A stretch of DNA of 64,000 bases from JAFGAS01 sp963809875 (GTDB lineage: Bacteria > Desulfobacterota > Zymogenia > Zymogenales > Zymogenaceae): contig CAWELC010000006.1 in NCBI GenBank assembly GCA_963809875.1, positions 248,001 through 312,000 of the forward strand. The letters are read 5' to 3'. The position numbers and the translations under genes were made by a program. This document shows positions 9,574-18,486 of this stretch, one piece after another (positions within the stretch are counted from its first letter, which is position 1; every line of letters starts with the position of its first letter). Under the pieces are notes generated by a model that saw only the letters and a list, made by a program, of their open reading frames with translations, did no database searches and was not told the DNA's origin.

Positions 9574-10503
9574 ATGTCTTTCCCATTAGTTTACACCGTC
9601 ATCCTGAACTGGAACGGCCTTGCCGATACGACCGCCTGCCTCGATTCGCTGAAAAAGGTCACCTATCCGGACTACCGGGTCGTGGTGGTGGACAACGGGT
9701 CGAAAGACAACGAGGGGTTGCTCCTCAAAGAAATATTCGGTAACTATGTACACCTTATTCAAAACGCCGAAAACCTCGGCTTCGTCGGCGGAAACAACAT
9801 TGGCATTAGGCACGCACTCGACAAGCGGGCTCACTACGTCCTTCTACTCAACAATGATACTACTGTCGAGCCGGATTTCCTAAACAGGCTTGTTGCGGCG
9901 GGGGAGACCTACCCGACAATCGGCATACTTGGTCCGAAGGTGTATCTCGACCGAGATCGACGCATGCTTTGGTCGGCGGGAGGGTTGATTGACTATATTA
10001 CCTCCTTTACGTATAAGAATACGCAAGCAGAGCCGTATAATTTTTATTCTGAGGTGGTCAGGGTTGGCTATATTATTGGGGCCGCAATGCTAATAAAACG
10101 GGAAGTGATTGAAAAAATTGGCCTCTTAGATGAAAGATTCTTCGCCTACGAAGAAGATATAGAGTATTGCGTGCGGGCTTATCGACATAATTACGACAGT
10201 GCGCTTGTTACAACAAGTGTGGTTTACCATAGTCCCGGAAGCTCAACACAGGCGGTGCCGGAGTTGCCGTACTACTACCAGAATAGAAACTCGTATCTAA
10301 AGATGCGAGCAATCTTTGCCGATAATGAGCACCGGATTTTTTACGGCACTATCTTTATGATGGTAGTAAATTTAATTAATATGACGCGTGCCTTCCGAGA
10401 CGAGGGATGGGCAGGCTGGCGGAGGGCTTGGGCTGCCGCCCTGGGAATGTGGGACGCCCTTGCAACTCGGCGCTTTGGGAAGACTAAGAGATTCCCTCAT
10501 TAA
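9574..10503 (+). CDS. GT2 family (rhamnosyltransferase-like) glycosyltransferase
   Basis: A 309-residue single-domain GT2: YTVILNWNGLADTTACLDSL, VVDNGSKDNEG, LLLNNDTTVEPDFL for the DXD-like nucleotide and metal site, and FFAYEEDIEYCVRAYRH as the catalytic-base region. It is strikingly similar through these blocks to the N-terminal half of the GT2-GT9 fusion at 6130-8298, suggesting duplication within the locus. It is transcribed away from the leftward genes from its own near-consensus promoter. It is the last gene of the AT-richer island; base composition rises right after it. Probable cytoplasmic enzyme elongating a lipid-linked glycan; sugar unknown. Confidence 0.87.
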   Translation: MSFPLVYTVILNWNGLADTTACLDSLKKVTYPDYRVVVVDNGSKDNEGLLLKEIFGNYVHLIQNAENLGFVGGNNIGIRHALDKRAHYVLLLNNDTTVEPDFLNRLVAAGETYPTIGILGPKVYLDRDRRMLWSAGGLIDYITSFTYKNTQAEPYNFYSEVVRVGYIIGAAMLIKREVIEKIGLLDERFFAYEEDIEYCVRAYRHNYDSALVTTSVVYHSPGSSTQAVPELPYYYQNRNSYLKMRAIFADNEHRIFYGTIFMMVVNLINMTRAFRDEGWAGWRRAWAAALGMWDALATRRFGKTKRFPH

Positions 10504-10511
10504 ATGAGGGA
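10493..10511 (+). terminator. Hairpin at the end of the GT2 gene, stop codon in the loop
   Basis: TCCCTCAT at 10493-10500 pairs perfectly with ATGAGGGA at 10504-10511, leaving the TAA stop codon as a 3-base loop. There is no U-tract after it, so it may be a weak terminator or an mRNA 3' end stabiliser. Confidence 0.4.
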
Positions 10512-10579
10512 TCATGCAGAGCGTCTGTAGAAGTAATTAGTCAATTCGTTCTATTAGTCTTAAAATAAAGGTGCGCTAA

Positions 10580-11261
10580 GTGGACACATTAGACGCAATC
10601 ATCCTCGCTGCCGGCTGCGGCAAAGCGAATGGAGCAGGAGGTTCCCAAGCAGTTCCTGCGTATCGGCGGAAAGCCGATAATCATCTATGTCATGGAAGCT
10701 TTGATGAAGGCGGAGATCTTCAGCCGCTTTATCGTCACGACACTGCCTGGCTATGAAACCCACTACGATGAGCTAATCAGAACATATCATCTTGCCGATA
10801 TCGAGCTGATAGCCGGCGGCTCCACCCGCCAGGAATCGTGCCGCCGTGCCCTCGAGAAGGTTCGATCCACCCGGGTCCTCATTCACGAGGCGGCACGGCC
10901 CTTCATCACGGTCGATTTTATCCGGCGTCTCGTCAGCTATCCCGATAAAGCCATCGTGCCGGTCCTGCCCATCGATTTTACCGTGTCTGCCGGCGGCGAG
11001 TTCATGACCAAGATCCTCGATCGCGGTGAGCTTAGGAACATCCAACTCCCCCAGGTTTTCGAAACAAAGACGATCATCGCCGCCCACGAAAAGGCCAGGG
11101 CCGACGGCTTCTCGGCCACGGAGGATTCCACGCTCGTCTTCAGGATGGGGATTCCGGTGCGTTTCGTGGAGGGGCTGAAGGAAAACTTCAAAATCACCGA
11201 TCGATTCGACCTGTTTGTGGCCGAGAGGATCAAACAGATGCGGGACGAAAGCGATGTCTGA
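10580..11261 (+). CDS. IspD/TarI/Bcs1-type cytidylyltransferase (frameshift in the N-terminal motif)
   Basis: This enzyme transfers CMP from CTP to a polyol phosphate. GTG 10580, with AAAGG 8 bases upstream, gives MDTLDAIILAAGCGK. The frame then shifts at AAAGCGAATGG (10622-10631). Removing one A restores the signature followed by EQEVPKQFLRIGGKPII. IHEAARPF, TVSAGGE and QLPQVFETK follow, and the protein ends in KENFKITDRFDL. The IHEAARPF form and the SDR directly downstream resemble the two halves of Bcs1, which makes CDP-ribitol from ribulose 5-phosphate, more than the isoprenoid enzyme IspD. The gene overlaps the SDR by 8 bases. The alternative is a bona fide IspD, about 230 residues. Confidence 0.75.
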
Positions 11262-11994
11262 TACGAAGAAGGATACACGATCAGACGAGTTTTCGGGAAA
11301 AGTCGCCATCGTTACGGGCGCCAGCCGGGGAATCGGCAGAGAGATCTCGCACGCCCTGGCGCGCCGGGGAATGAGTATCGCGCTCGTGGCCAGGTCCTTC
11401 GATGCACTGGAGGAGGTCGCCGATGAGATCAGGAGGCGCTTCAAGTCCAACGTCGCGGTCTTTGCCGCGGACGTCAGGGATGAGGCCGAGGTCATCGACG
11501 TCGTAAAGCGAACGGCCGACGCCTTCGGCGGGATCGACTGCCTGGTCAACAACGCCGGGTTTGTGGACCCGGTCGGTATCCTGGAGATGACTACGGACAA
11601 CTGGGACCGGGTTATTGAGACAAACCTCCGGGGGACGTTTCTCTTTACCCGCGAGGCGGTGCGCTACTCGATGAAGGAGCGGGGCGGTAAGATTGTCAAC
11701 ATTTCCTCCACGGCGGGGCTCACCCCGCGGCCCGGCTGGAGCGCCTACGCCGCCAGCAAGGCGGGCGTGATCAACTTCTCCCTGACCATGAGCGAGGAGC
11801 TGAGAGAATACGGCATCAAGGTCTACTGCGTCTCTCCCGGCAGGACGGCCACCGAGCTCAGGCGCATCCTGGCCCCGGACGAAGACCCTTCGACGATTCT
11901 CCAGCCGGAAAGTATCGCAGAGACCGTAGTCTTTCTCCTCTCGGCGGCCGGCGACTACATCGACGGCCAATCGATCGTCGTCAGAAAGCGATAG
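11254..11994 (+). CDS. Short-chain dehydrogenase/reductase, probable polyol-phosphate reductase
   Basis: A Rossmann NAD(P)-dependent oxidoreductase of 246 residues. TGASRGIG binds the cofactor, NNAGF follows, and the catalytic Ser and YxxxK are in NISSTAGL and SAYAASKAG. By general similarity it is FabG-like. The stretch SPGRTATELRRILAPDEDP followed by STILQPESIAE resembles the SDR half of Bcs1-type ribulose-5-phosphate reductases, which have a PERTxTPMR motif there. The ATG lies inside the end of the cytidylyltransferase gene (8-base overlap), so the two are translated together. I infer that it supplies the sugar-alcohol phosphate that the neighbour activates with CTP. Confidence 0.78.
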   Translation: MSDTKKDTRSDEFSGKVAIVTGASRGIGREISHALARRGMSIALVARSFDALEEVADEIRRRFKSNVAVFAADVRDEAEVIDVVKRTADAFGGIDCLVNNAGFVDPVGILEMTTDNWDRVIETNLRGTFLFTREAVRYSMKERGGKIVNISSTAGLTPRPGWSAYAASKAGVINFSLTMSEELREYGIKVYCVSPGRTATELRRILAPDEDPSTILQPESIAETVVFLLSAAGDYIDGQSIVVRKR

Positions 11995-12084
11995 CAGCCG
12001 GCGGCACCGCCGGGCAAAGTAAAGGCGCGGGAAACGGGGGTGTTACCGGTTGAGATCGAGTGGCAGCGCAAGAGAGATGGGAAG

Positions 12085-12858
12085 ATGACCGATACGATTA
12101 CGCGTGGCGGCCGCTTGCGATATACCGTGGCCGACGTCAAGGGCGCGGTTCACTCCATCGACAGCTGGTGGACCCGGTATTTCATCGATCCGGTGGCAGT
12201 CAGGATTACCTGGGCCTTCGCGAACTTCACCCGTTTATCGCCCAACGCCGTTACCCTCATCACGCTGCCCCTTATCTTTGTGTCCGCTTTCTTTTTTCTC
12301 AAGGCAACGCGCGCCGACCTGATCATCGGCGCCCTCGTGTACGAGTTCAACTTCGCCCTGGACTGCGTGGACGGAAAACTTGCCCGTTTGACCAAGAGAA
12401 CCTCAAGCCTCGGGGCCTTCTCGGACCTCTATCTGGACAACTGGAACGTGATCATAAACCTGGCGGCCCTTGTCTGGGGGCGCTACGCGTATTCCGGAGA
12501 TGTGGGTCTGCTCGTCGTCGCCTGGGCCTATCTTACGATGCACCTGTTGAGTCTGTTGATGAAGTATATCGCTCAGGACGTCCTTGGACGCGACTTTAAA
12601 AGGCGCTTCTACTCGACGGACCCGGACGCCGGACGCGGCGGCCTCGCGGAACAGGTGAGACGGCTTTTCTCCCGGAAGGGCCTGAACATGGTCCTCTTCA
12701 CCACGGTGGAAGGGGAAGCCGTCGTCTTCTTCCTCGGCCCGCTTACCGGTTACATTTTCGAGGCGATCGTGGCTGCAACGCTGCTCATCTCCATCTTTTT
12801 CGTCCTCAAGTCGATCCTCTATCTGCGCTCCTGCGCCGAGGTCGACAGGGGGACCTAG
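12085..12858 (+). CDS. CDP-alcohol phosphatidyltransferase family membrane protein
   Basis: This enzyme moves a phosphoalcohol group from a CDP-activated donor to an acceptor in the membrane. The full family signature DX2DGX2ARX8GX3DX3D is present at residues 93-118 (DCVDGKLARLTKRTSSLG, then D114 and D118), flanked by several hydrophobic helices (about 55-72, 78-92, 125-160, 215-255). ATG 12085 is chosen; GTG 12040 is an in-frame alternative. The gene follows the cytidylyltransferase and SDR on the same strand after about 90 bases. The three fit a path in which a polyol phosphate is reduced, activated to CDP-polyol, then transferred to a lipid or glycan. A standard phospholipid synthase is the alternative. 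Confidence 0.84.
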   Translation: MTDTITRGGRLRYTVADVKGAVHSIDSWWTRYFIDPVAVRITWAFANFTRLSPNAVTLITLPLIFVSAFFFLKATRADLIIGALVYEFNFALDCVDGKLARLTKRTSSLGAFSDLYLDNWNVIINLAALVWGRYAYSGDVGLLVVAWAYLTMHLLSLLMKYIAQDVLGRDFKRRFYSTDPDAGRGGLAEQVRRLFSRKGLNMVLFTTVEGEAVVFFLGPLTGYIFEAIVAATLLISIFFVLKSILYLRSCAEVDRGT

Positions 12859-13134
12859 GTCCCGCCCCAAGTCCCGCCTGACCCACCGGAAAGAAGCCAC
12901 ACGAGCGCACGGTCGGCTACGGGCCGACGGATCAGCGGTGGGTCCGCGGGCCCGGCCCGGCTTACCGCAAAAAAGAGTTGAACATTCGGTCGGATAGGGC
13001 TACACTTGGAGGCAAAAGGAGGCAACGCATTCGCCGAGCCGTTTGCGGTCAAGGCTTCCTGCGGTGGACATCGGCCGTATCCACGTATTCACCCTTGACA
13101 CAGAGGGACCTGAACTGACCGATGTGGGGATATC

Positions 13135-13890
13135 ATGGCCCTTCCCGAGATTTCGATACTGGGCATTAAGGTCAACCCGATCACGGAAGAAGAGCTCAAC
13201 CGCAGGATCGCCGGGATCATCAAGGCGGGCGGCAAGGAGCTCGTCCTTAACGTCAACGTCAACGCGATCAACCAGGCCCTGGAGCACCCCTTTATGAAGG
13301 AGCTCCTCAATCGGGCCGGGATCGTCTTTTGCGACGGCTACGGGGTAATCCTCGGGGCGCGCATACTCGGCGCCGTCATCCCCGAGCGTATTACCTATGC
13401 CGACTGGATGTGGAGCCTTTCGGCCCTCTCCGAGCGGGAGGGTTTTTCGTTCTTCTTCCTGGGTGCGCGGGAGGGGATCGCTGCCCTGGCCGCCGACAGA
13501 CTCCGCGAAAGATACCCGTCGCTGAAAATCGCGGGGATACGGAGCGGATATTTCGCCAAAACCGGAAGAGAAAACGAGGAGGTCATCGATCTGATCAACC
13601 GGTCCGGACCGGATATCCTGGTCCTCGGGCTCGGCATGCCGCTGCAGGAACGCTGGCTTACCGATAACTGGACAAAGATCGACGCCCGGATCGCTCTGAC
13701 GGGGGGAGGCTGCTTCGATTTTATTTCGGGCACCGTGAAGCGGGCGCCGCGTTGGATGGCCGACAACGGACTGGAGTGGTTCTACCGGCTGATGCTCGAA
13801 CCCAGAAGGATGTTTACGCGCTACGTAATCGGAAATCCTCTCTTCTTGCTGAGGGTTATCCGCCAACGGATTGTCGGAAAAGAGGTTTAG
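13135..13890 (+). CDS. WecG/TagA/CpsF family glycosyltransferase
   Basis: A 251-residue GT26 enzyme. It has NVNVNAINQAL, the conserved VFCDGYGVI, LGLGMPLQE, and the full C-terminal block GGGCFDFISGTVKRAP, then NGLEWFYRL, EPRRMFTRY and GNPLFL. WecG and TagA add N-acetylmannosamine-type sugars to an undecaprenyl-pyrophosphate-linked first sugar at the inner face of the membrane. This is therefore probably the second committed step after the polyprenyl glycosylphosphotransferase at 16046-17461. The 276 bases before it contain a short perfect hairpin near 12910 and no gene. Confidence 0.92.
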   Translation: MALPEISILGIKVNPITEEELNRRIAGIIKAGGKELVLNVNVNAINQALEHPFMKELLNRAGIVFCDGYGVILGARILGAVIPERITYADWMWSLSALSEREGFSFFFLGAREGIAALAADRLRERYPSLKIAGIRSGYFAKTGRENEEVIDLINRSGPDILVLGLGMPLQERWLTDNWTKIDARIALTGGGCFDFISGTVKRAPRWMADNGLEWFYRLMLEPRRMFTRYVIGNPLFLLRVIRQRIVGKEV

Positions 13891-13926
13891 TCCCAATAAA
13901 CGCGTAATCGAGTGTGTGGTTGTCGT

Positions 13927-16056
13927 ATGAATAAGATAAAGAAGAATCGGACCCTGATCCTATTTCTCTTCCTTCTGGTCCTTTCGGCCGCCGTTCGAAT
14001 GATCTACCCATCGGCGGACGCCCCGATCGATATCTCGTGGTCCCAGGGGCCGAGCACCGACCCCTCCTATTATCTGTCTTCCGTGGTCGACCTGGCCCGG
14101 GGCGGTGCCTTCAAGCCGATCTCCGGGACGTGGAATGCGCCGGGCTATTCCGTGCTCTATATCCCCGCGCTGCTTGCGTTGGGCGTCGGGTTTGCCCAGG
14201 TGAACCTCACCACCGTGGTCCTCTCGCTGGTGGCATTCTTCTTTTTCTTCCTGATCCTGAGAAGGGTCGAAGACGAAAAAACCCTCGTGTTTGCCTGCCT
14301 CTTCTGGGCATTGAGCTATATCTGGGCCATGTTCAACCGGATACCTATCATATACACAAGCATGATCATGTATATGATCATCGCCTTATGGTTCTGGCTC
14401 AAAGGCGTGAGGCGGCCCATCTATTTTGTCTGTGCGTGGGGACTGCTCCTGATTGCGGTACTGTTCATTAAGGTTATTGCTGCGGCGCTCGTTCCGGCCT
14501 TTCTGGTGGGGCATCTGGTCATCTATCTCTCACGCGGTAGGGCCGGGAAATCAACGATGGCCACGGGGATCTTCATCCTTCTTTTTGCCGGTATCGCCGT
14601 CGTTCTCATCGTCCTGATGAGCAAGTTTTTCGACCTCTCACCCATCGATGCCGCTGCCGGCAGGATCAAGACCCACATACGGGAAGACCTCTTCGGCGAC
14701 AATATCCTCCTGTATATCTTTAATTTCGGGGCAAGCGGGGGCATCGTCGAAAAGAACGCGATCATCGCCTTTCTCTCGTACTGCTATCTCATCTTCTTCG
14801 TCAAGGACCTCTTCCAGAAGAGGATCGACCTGTCGGGCGGAAAAGACCTGATCATGGTGGTCTTTATGACCTGGATGATCTTCGGGGCGACGGCAACGAT
14901 TTTCTTCAAGTACGCCCCCCCCCGCTTCTTTCTCTTCCTTTACCCCCCGATGTTTATCCTTGCCGCCGCCGCCCTTTCGCGCCTGCTGGAGCCGGCGCCG
15001 AGACAGAACCTCGGATATGGTTTCTATCTCATTCTTCCGTTCTGGGTCATCTTTCTTGTCTTCAGGTTCCTTTTGATTGCGCTCATCTACGTGGCGGAAA
15101 ACTACCAGGCCATCGTCGTCGGCCTGGGACTTACGGTCGTGACGGCAAAAAAGATACTGTCACTGCTCAACTTCGCGGGCTCCTTCTATTTCCTTCTCTC
15201 CATATCGCTTATCATATCAATTATTATCACGGCGGTGACCTTTCTCATCGACCGGAGGGCCGCCGGCAAAAAAACACTTATCGTCAGGCGCAGCCTGAGG
15301 GTTGCCGTAGTTGGAGTCGTTGTCTTTATCTTCCTTGTCGGCCAGGGCGCCATGGTCTGGACGTGGCTCACCAATCCCCATCACACCCTTGCGGAAGCCT
15401 CCCGGGAGATCGGTTTCATGGTGGGAAACGATGCGAAGATCACGGGTCCCTATGCGCACCCCCTCACGATGGAAAGTGATCGGAAACGGGCTTACATGAC
15501 CTTCTGGGACTCCAAGCTAACCGCCCCGTGCGAACGATTCAAGAAGATCGCCGCGACGCATCTGGCCATCGATACCGTCAACGGACTGGCGTATATAGAT
15601 GCCAGCTATCCCGACACCTATGACTGCCTGGTCCTCATTAATACGTTTTACATCCGGGGCAATCCGGTAGACCTCTATCTCTATACAGGAGCCGAAGGGT
15701 ACACCCCGACCGATTACGAGCGGGCGGTGCTGCTGATGAAATCCGAAAATTGGCGTGCCGCGGCCGAGTTGTTGTCCCAGGAGATCGAGCAGCACCCGGA
15801 CTTCGCGGAGGCCTACGTGTTGCTGGCCCGCTGTCTGATCAAGCTGGGAGATATCGCAGGGGCGCAGCGGGTCCTCACCGCGGCGCTGGCCGTAGACCCC
15901 GACAACATGGTGGCCCACTGGGGTCTGGGCCAGATACTCGAGAATAGCGGGGATATCAGGGGGGCGTTGACCCACTACCGGGCGGCCCACGACCTCTTCC
16001 CGGCCAGCAAGAGCATCAAGAAACGCCTGGCGGAGCTTCAGAACCTTGGGAAATAG
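13927..16056 (+). CDS. Multipass GT39/GT83-like membrane glycosyltransferase with C-terminal TPRs
   Basis: A protein of about 709 residues with roughly a dozen hydrophobic helices over residues 7-500, in the style of dolichyl/polyprenyl-phosphate-sugar-dependent glycosyltransferases. The early extracytoplasmic loop contains the acidic segment STDPSYYLSSVVDL, the position of the catalytic aspartate in such enzymes. From about residue 590 to the end are three tetratricopeptide units (ERAVLLMKSENWRAAAELL; AYVLLARCLIKLGDIAGA; AHWGLGQILENSGDIRGA). I chose ATG 13927 over GTG 13912; neither has a strong Shine-Dalgarno. The stop overlaps the next start by 11 bases. It probably adds a sugar outside the membrane, with TPRs contacting a partner. 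Confidence 0.76.
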   Translation: MNKIKKNRTLILFLFLLVLSAAVRMIYPSADAPIDISWSQGPSTDPSYYLSSVVDLARGGAFKPISGTWNAPGYSVLYIPALLALGVGFAQVNLTTVVLSLVAFFFFFLILRRVEDEKTLVFACLFWALSYIWAMFNRIPIIYTSMIMYMIIALWFWLKGVRRPIYFVCAWGLLLIAVLFIKVIAAALVPAFLVGHLVIYLSRGRAGKSTMATGIFILLFAGIAVVLIVLMSKFFDLSPIDAAAGRIKTHIREDLFGDNILLYIFNFGASGGIVEKNAIIAFLSYCYLIFFVKDLFQKRIDLSGGKDLIMVVFMTWMIFGATATIFFKYAPPRFFLFLYPPMFILAAAALSRLLEPAPRQNLGYGFYLILPFWVIFLVFRFLLIALIYVAENYQAIVVGLGLTVVTAKKILSLLNFAGSFYFLLSISLIISIIITAVTFLIDRRAAGKKTLIVRRSLRVAVVGVVVFIFLVGQGAMVWTWLTNPHHTLAEASREIGFMVGNDAKITGPYAHPLTMESDRKRAYMTFWDSKLTAPCERFKKIAATHLAIDTVNGLAYIDASYPDTYDCLVLINTFYIRGNPVDLYLYTGAEGYTPTDYERAVLLMKSENWRAAAELLSQEIEQHPDFAEAYVLLARCLIKLGDIAGAQRVLTAALAVDPDNMVAHWGLGQILENSGDIRGALTHYRAAHDLFPASKSIKKRLAELQNLGK

Positions 16057-17461
16057 CAGTCTCCGACTCCTCTTTTCCGGAAAGCAGGGGCACCAGACGA
16101 TCGTCGTGGTGCTGATCATGCTCGACGCGCTATTGCTCTGCCTCTCGTGGTTTTGCGCCTACTGGCTTCGCTTTTCGATGCCTTTTTATTTTCCGAAGCT
16201 GATCAACCCCTTTCGGGTCTACCTCTGGTTTACGCCGGTCATGGTGCTGGTCTGGATCTCGGTCTGCTTTTTCTTCGGGCTTTATCGACGCGTCGGAAGA
16301 ATGTCTCTCGTCATGGAATTCAGTGCCATCTTCAAGGCTTTTCTGCTGGGTCTCTTGGTGAGCATGTCGCTGGCCTTCCTGCTCAAGGACCTCAACCTCG
16401 GCAGGTCGGTCATCCTCTTCATGGGAGGGTTGTCACTCATTACGTTGACGGCGTCCCGGATCATCATCCGGAATATTGAGACAGGCCTGTGGCGACGGGG
16501 ACTCCTTACGGTCAAGGTGCTCGTGGTCGGCGCGGGCGAAAGCGGCATCCGCACCGTTCAGAAGCTTCAGGACTCCCGGGAGGTCGGTTATCGGGTCGTC
16601 GGCTTTATCGACAAAGACGAGAAGAAGCACGGTACGATCATCGGCGGGGTCCCGGTTCTCGGAGGGGAGCGGGACATCCATACGGTCATCGCCGACCACG
16701 ACATAGACGACGTCTTCTTCGCCATTCCTAATATCAGCCACCACCGTATCCTGGACATCATCTCGTGCTGTCCCCGCGCGTGGACTTCTTTTCACATCGT
16801 TACGGATGTATTTGACGTTATTTCCGACGAGACCCCCATCGACATGATCGGGAGCTTCCCGGTGGTCGATCTCAAGGGCGAGAGTGCTCGAACCGGGTAC
16901 GAGGCGATGAAGCGGGCAATGGATATCGTCCTGTCGCTCGTGGCAGTCGTCCTGACGCTTCCCCTGTGGCTTGGCGCGGTCCTCTGGATCAAGGCGGATT
17001 CGAAAGGACCTATCCTCTTCTCCCAGTCAAGGGTGGGGAAAAACGGAAAGGAGTTCGATATTTTCAAGTTCCGGACCATGCACGCCGAGACCGAGGCGTA
17101 CGCCCGCTCGCCGAAAAGCTCCACGGACTCGCGGATCACCCGGTCGGGACGCTTCCTGAGGAAGTTTTCCCTGGACGAGCTGCCCCAGCTCATCAACGTG
17201 ATCATCGGCGACATGAGCATCGTCGGTCCGCGGCCCGAGATGCCGTTTATCGTGGCAAGGTACAAGGAGTGGGAGAAGAAGAGACTTTCCGTCAGACCGG
17301 GAATCACGGGTCTCTGGCAGATAATCGGAAGGAAGGATCTCCCCCTGGAGGAGAACATCCAGTACGACTTCTTCTACATCAAAAACCGATCGCTGGCGAT
17401 GGACATTTCCATTATCGTGAGGACGGTCCCGGCCCTCCTGTCCCGGAAAGGGGCTTACTAG
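16046..17461 (+). CDS. Polyprenyl glycosylphosphotransferase (initiating transferase)
   Basis: This enzyme starts glycan synthesis by moving a sugar-1-phosphate onto undecaprenyl phosphate. It has N-terminal membrane helices (about residues 18-145), a Rossmann-like CoA-binding-type domain (VLVVGAGESGIRTVQKL), then the catalytic sugar-transferase domain with its re-entrant helix (KRAMDIVLSLVAVVLTLP). The catalytic blocks are FKFRTMH, FLRKFSLDELPQLINVI, GDMSIVGPRPE and RPGITGLWQIIGR. Full length for WbaP/WcaJ relatives (471 residues). The TTG start at 16046 overlaps the previous gene; ATG 16118 would cut into the first helix. The sugar, Glc, Gal or an amino sugar, is not decidable here. Confidence 0.92.
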   Translation: MGNSSLRLLFSGKQGHQTIVVVLIMLDALLLCLSWFCAYWLRFSMPFYFPKLINPFRVYLWFTPVMVLVWISVCFFFGLYRRVGRMSLVMEFSAIFKAFLLGLLVSMSLAFLLKDLNLGRSVILFMGGLSLITLTASRIIIRNIETGLWRRGLLTVKVLVVGAGESGIRTVQKLQDSREVGYRVVGFIDKDEKKHGTIIGGVPVLGGERDIHTVIADHDIDDVFFAIPNISHHRILDIISCCPRAWTSFHIVTDVFDVISDETPIDMIGSFPVVDLKGESARTGYEAMKRAMDIVLSLVAVVLTLPLWLGAVLWIKADSKGPILFSQSRVGKNGKEFDIFKFRTMHAETEAYARSPKSSTDSRITRSGRFLRKFSLDELPQLINVIIGDMSIVGPRPEMPFIVARYKEWEKKRLSVRPGITGLWQIIGRKDLPLEENIQYDFFYIKNRSLAMDISIIVRTVPALLSRKGAY

Positions 17462-17464
17462 CGT

Positions 17465-18430
17465 ATGCCCGACGGCACAAAAGCGAAAAAACCGACCCGA
17501 AACGAAATATTCCGCGGAGTCGTTGGGATCGTCGGCCTCCTGGTCGTCGTGCTGGCCGCCCGCTGGTTCTACCGGCGGCACGGGGCGGACTTTATCTCCG
17601 AGGCGGAAATCAGCTGGCACTTCATCGCGATCATGAGTCTTCTTATCCTCACGTTTCAGTTCCTGGCCGGGATCAGGATGAAGCTCCTGACCGGGATGTT
17701 CGGCCTGAGGCTTGCCCCGTACGAGTGGATCGGGCTGGCGCAGATGACCACCTTTTTCAACTACCTCCCCTTCAAGGGCGGCGCCGTTGCGGGCGCCCTC
17801 TTCCTGAAGGGCGCGCACGGCTTTCCCTATACCCGGTTTCTGGCAACAATGGCCGCAAGCTCTGCGCTGGCGGTCGTCACCTATTCGATCGTCGGCTCGT
17901 TGGGCCTGGGCCTCCTGGGCCTTTCTTCAGGTGTCTTCTCGTGGCCGATCCTGGCGGCCTATCTGTTGCTGGTCATCGTTCCGCTGGCCTTCTTCGTTCG
18001 GATCGATCGGCTGGCTCAACGGACGAAGAACTCCCACCTCCTCCGTTTCCTGGAGGGATGGCGGGTCATCAGGACGGGGGGAAGACGCCTGGCGCTGCTG
18101 GTGCTGACGGATCTCGGTATGGTGCTCATCGACGCGACCAGGATCACGTTGTGTCTTGGGGCCGTCGGGCTGAAGGCGAAATATGCGGTGGGGCTTATCA
18201 TCATCCCGCTGTCAAATATTCTGGCTGTGGCCAGCATGGTGCCCGGCGGGCTTGGCGTCAGGGAATTCATCCTGGGACTCCTGGGGGGCGGACTGGGGAT
18301 CGATTTTAACCGGATGATCTTCGCGGCGACCCTCGATCGGATGATCCTCCTGCTGTGGGTACTTTTCCTCGGCCCCGTTTTCATCGCCCTTATCTTCTTT
18401 TATCGAGGGTTTAGGGCGAAAAACACTTGA
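17465..18430 (+). CDS. UPF0104/LPG-synthase-like multipass membrane protein
   Basis: A 321-residue protein with about eight transmembrane helices and the hallmark SMVPGGLGVREFILGLLGGG of the UPF0104 (lysylphosphatidylglycerol synthase transmembrane) family, plus TFFNYLPFKGGAVAGA. Members flip or move lipid-linked substrates in other systems, but most are uncharacterised. It starts 3 bases after the polyprenyl glycosylphosphotransferase and ends the glycan assembly run, so a role in flipping or moving the lipid-linked glycan is a reasonable inference. A short gap with a hairpin separates it from the ABC exporter cluster. Confidence 0.82.
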   Translation: MPDGTKAKKPTRNEIFRGVVGIVGLLVVVLAARWFYRRHGADFISEAEISWHFIAIMSLLILTFQFLAGIRMKLLTGMFGLRLAPYEWIGLAQMTTFFNYLPFKGGAVAGALFLKGAHGFPYTRFLATMAASSALAVVTYSIVGSLGLGLLGLSSGVFSWPILAAYLLLVIVPLAFFVRIDRLAQRTKNSHLLRFLEGWRVIRTGGRRLALLVLTDLGMVLIDATRITLCLGAVGLKAKYAVGLIIIPLSNILAVASMVPGGLGVREFILGLLGGGLGIDFNRMIFAATLDRMILLLWVLFLGPVFIALIFFYRGFRAKNT

Positions 18431-18474
18431 AAAAATACAGGAATTTGATATTTTTATAGTCGTATTTCGACTAC
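18427..18474 (+). promoter_or_regulatory. Possible promoter and small hairpin before the ABC/TPR cluster
   Basis: TTGAAA (18428-18433) is followed after 16 bases by TATTTT, a weak sigma70 match. A perfect 6-bp hairpin lies at 18458-18474 (TAGTCG, loop TATTT, CGACTA). The stretch is much AT-richer than its surroundings and is the only gap in this run of genes, so a new transcript may begin here. Confidence 0.35.
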
Positions 18475-18486
18475 AAGGGTGAACTT

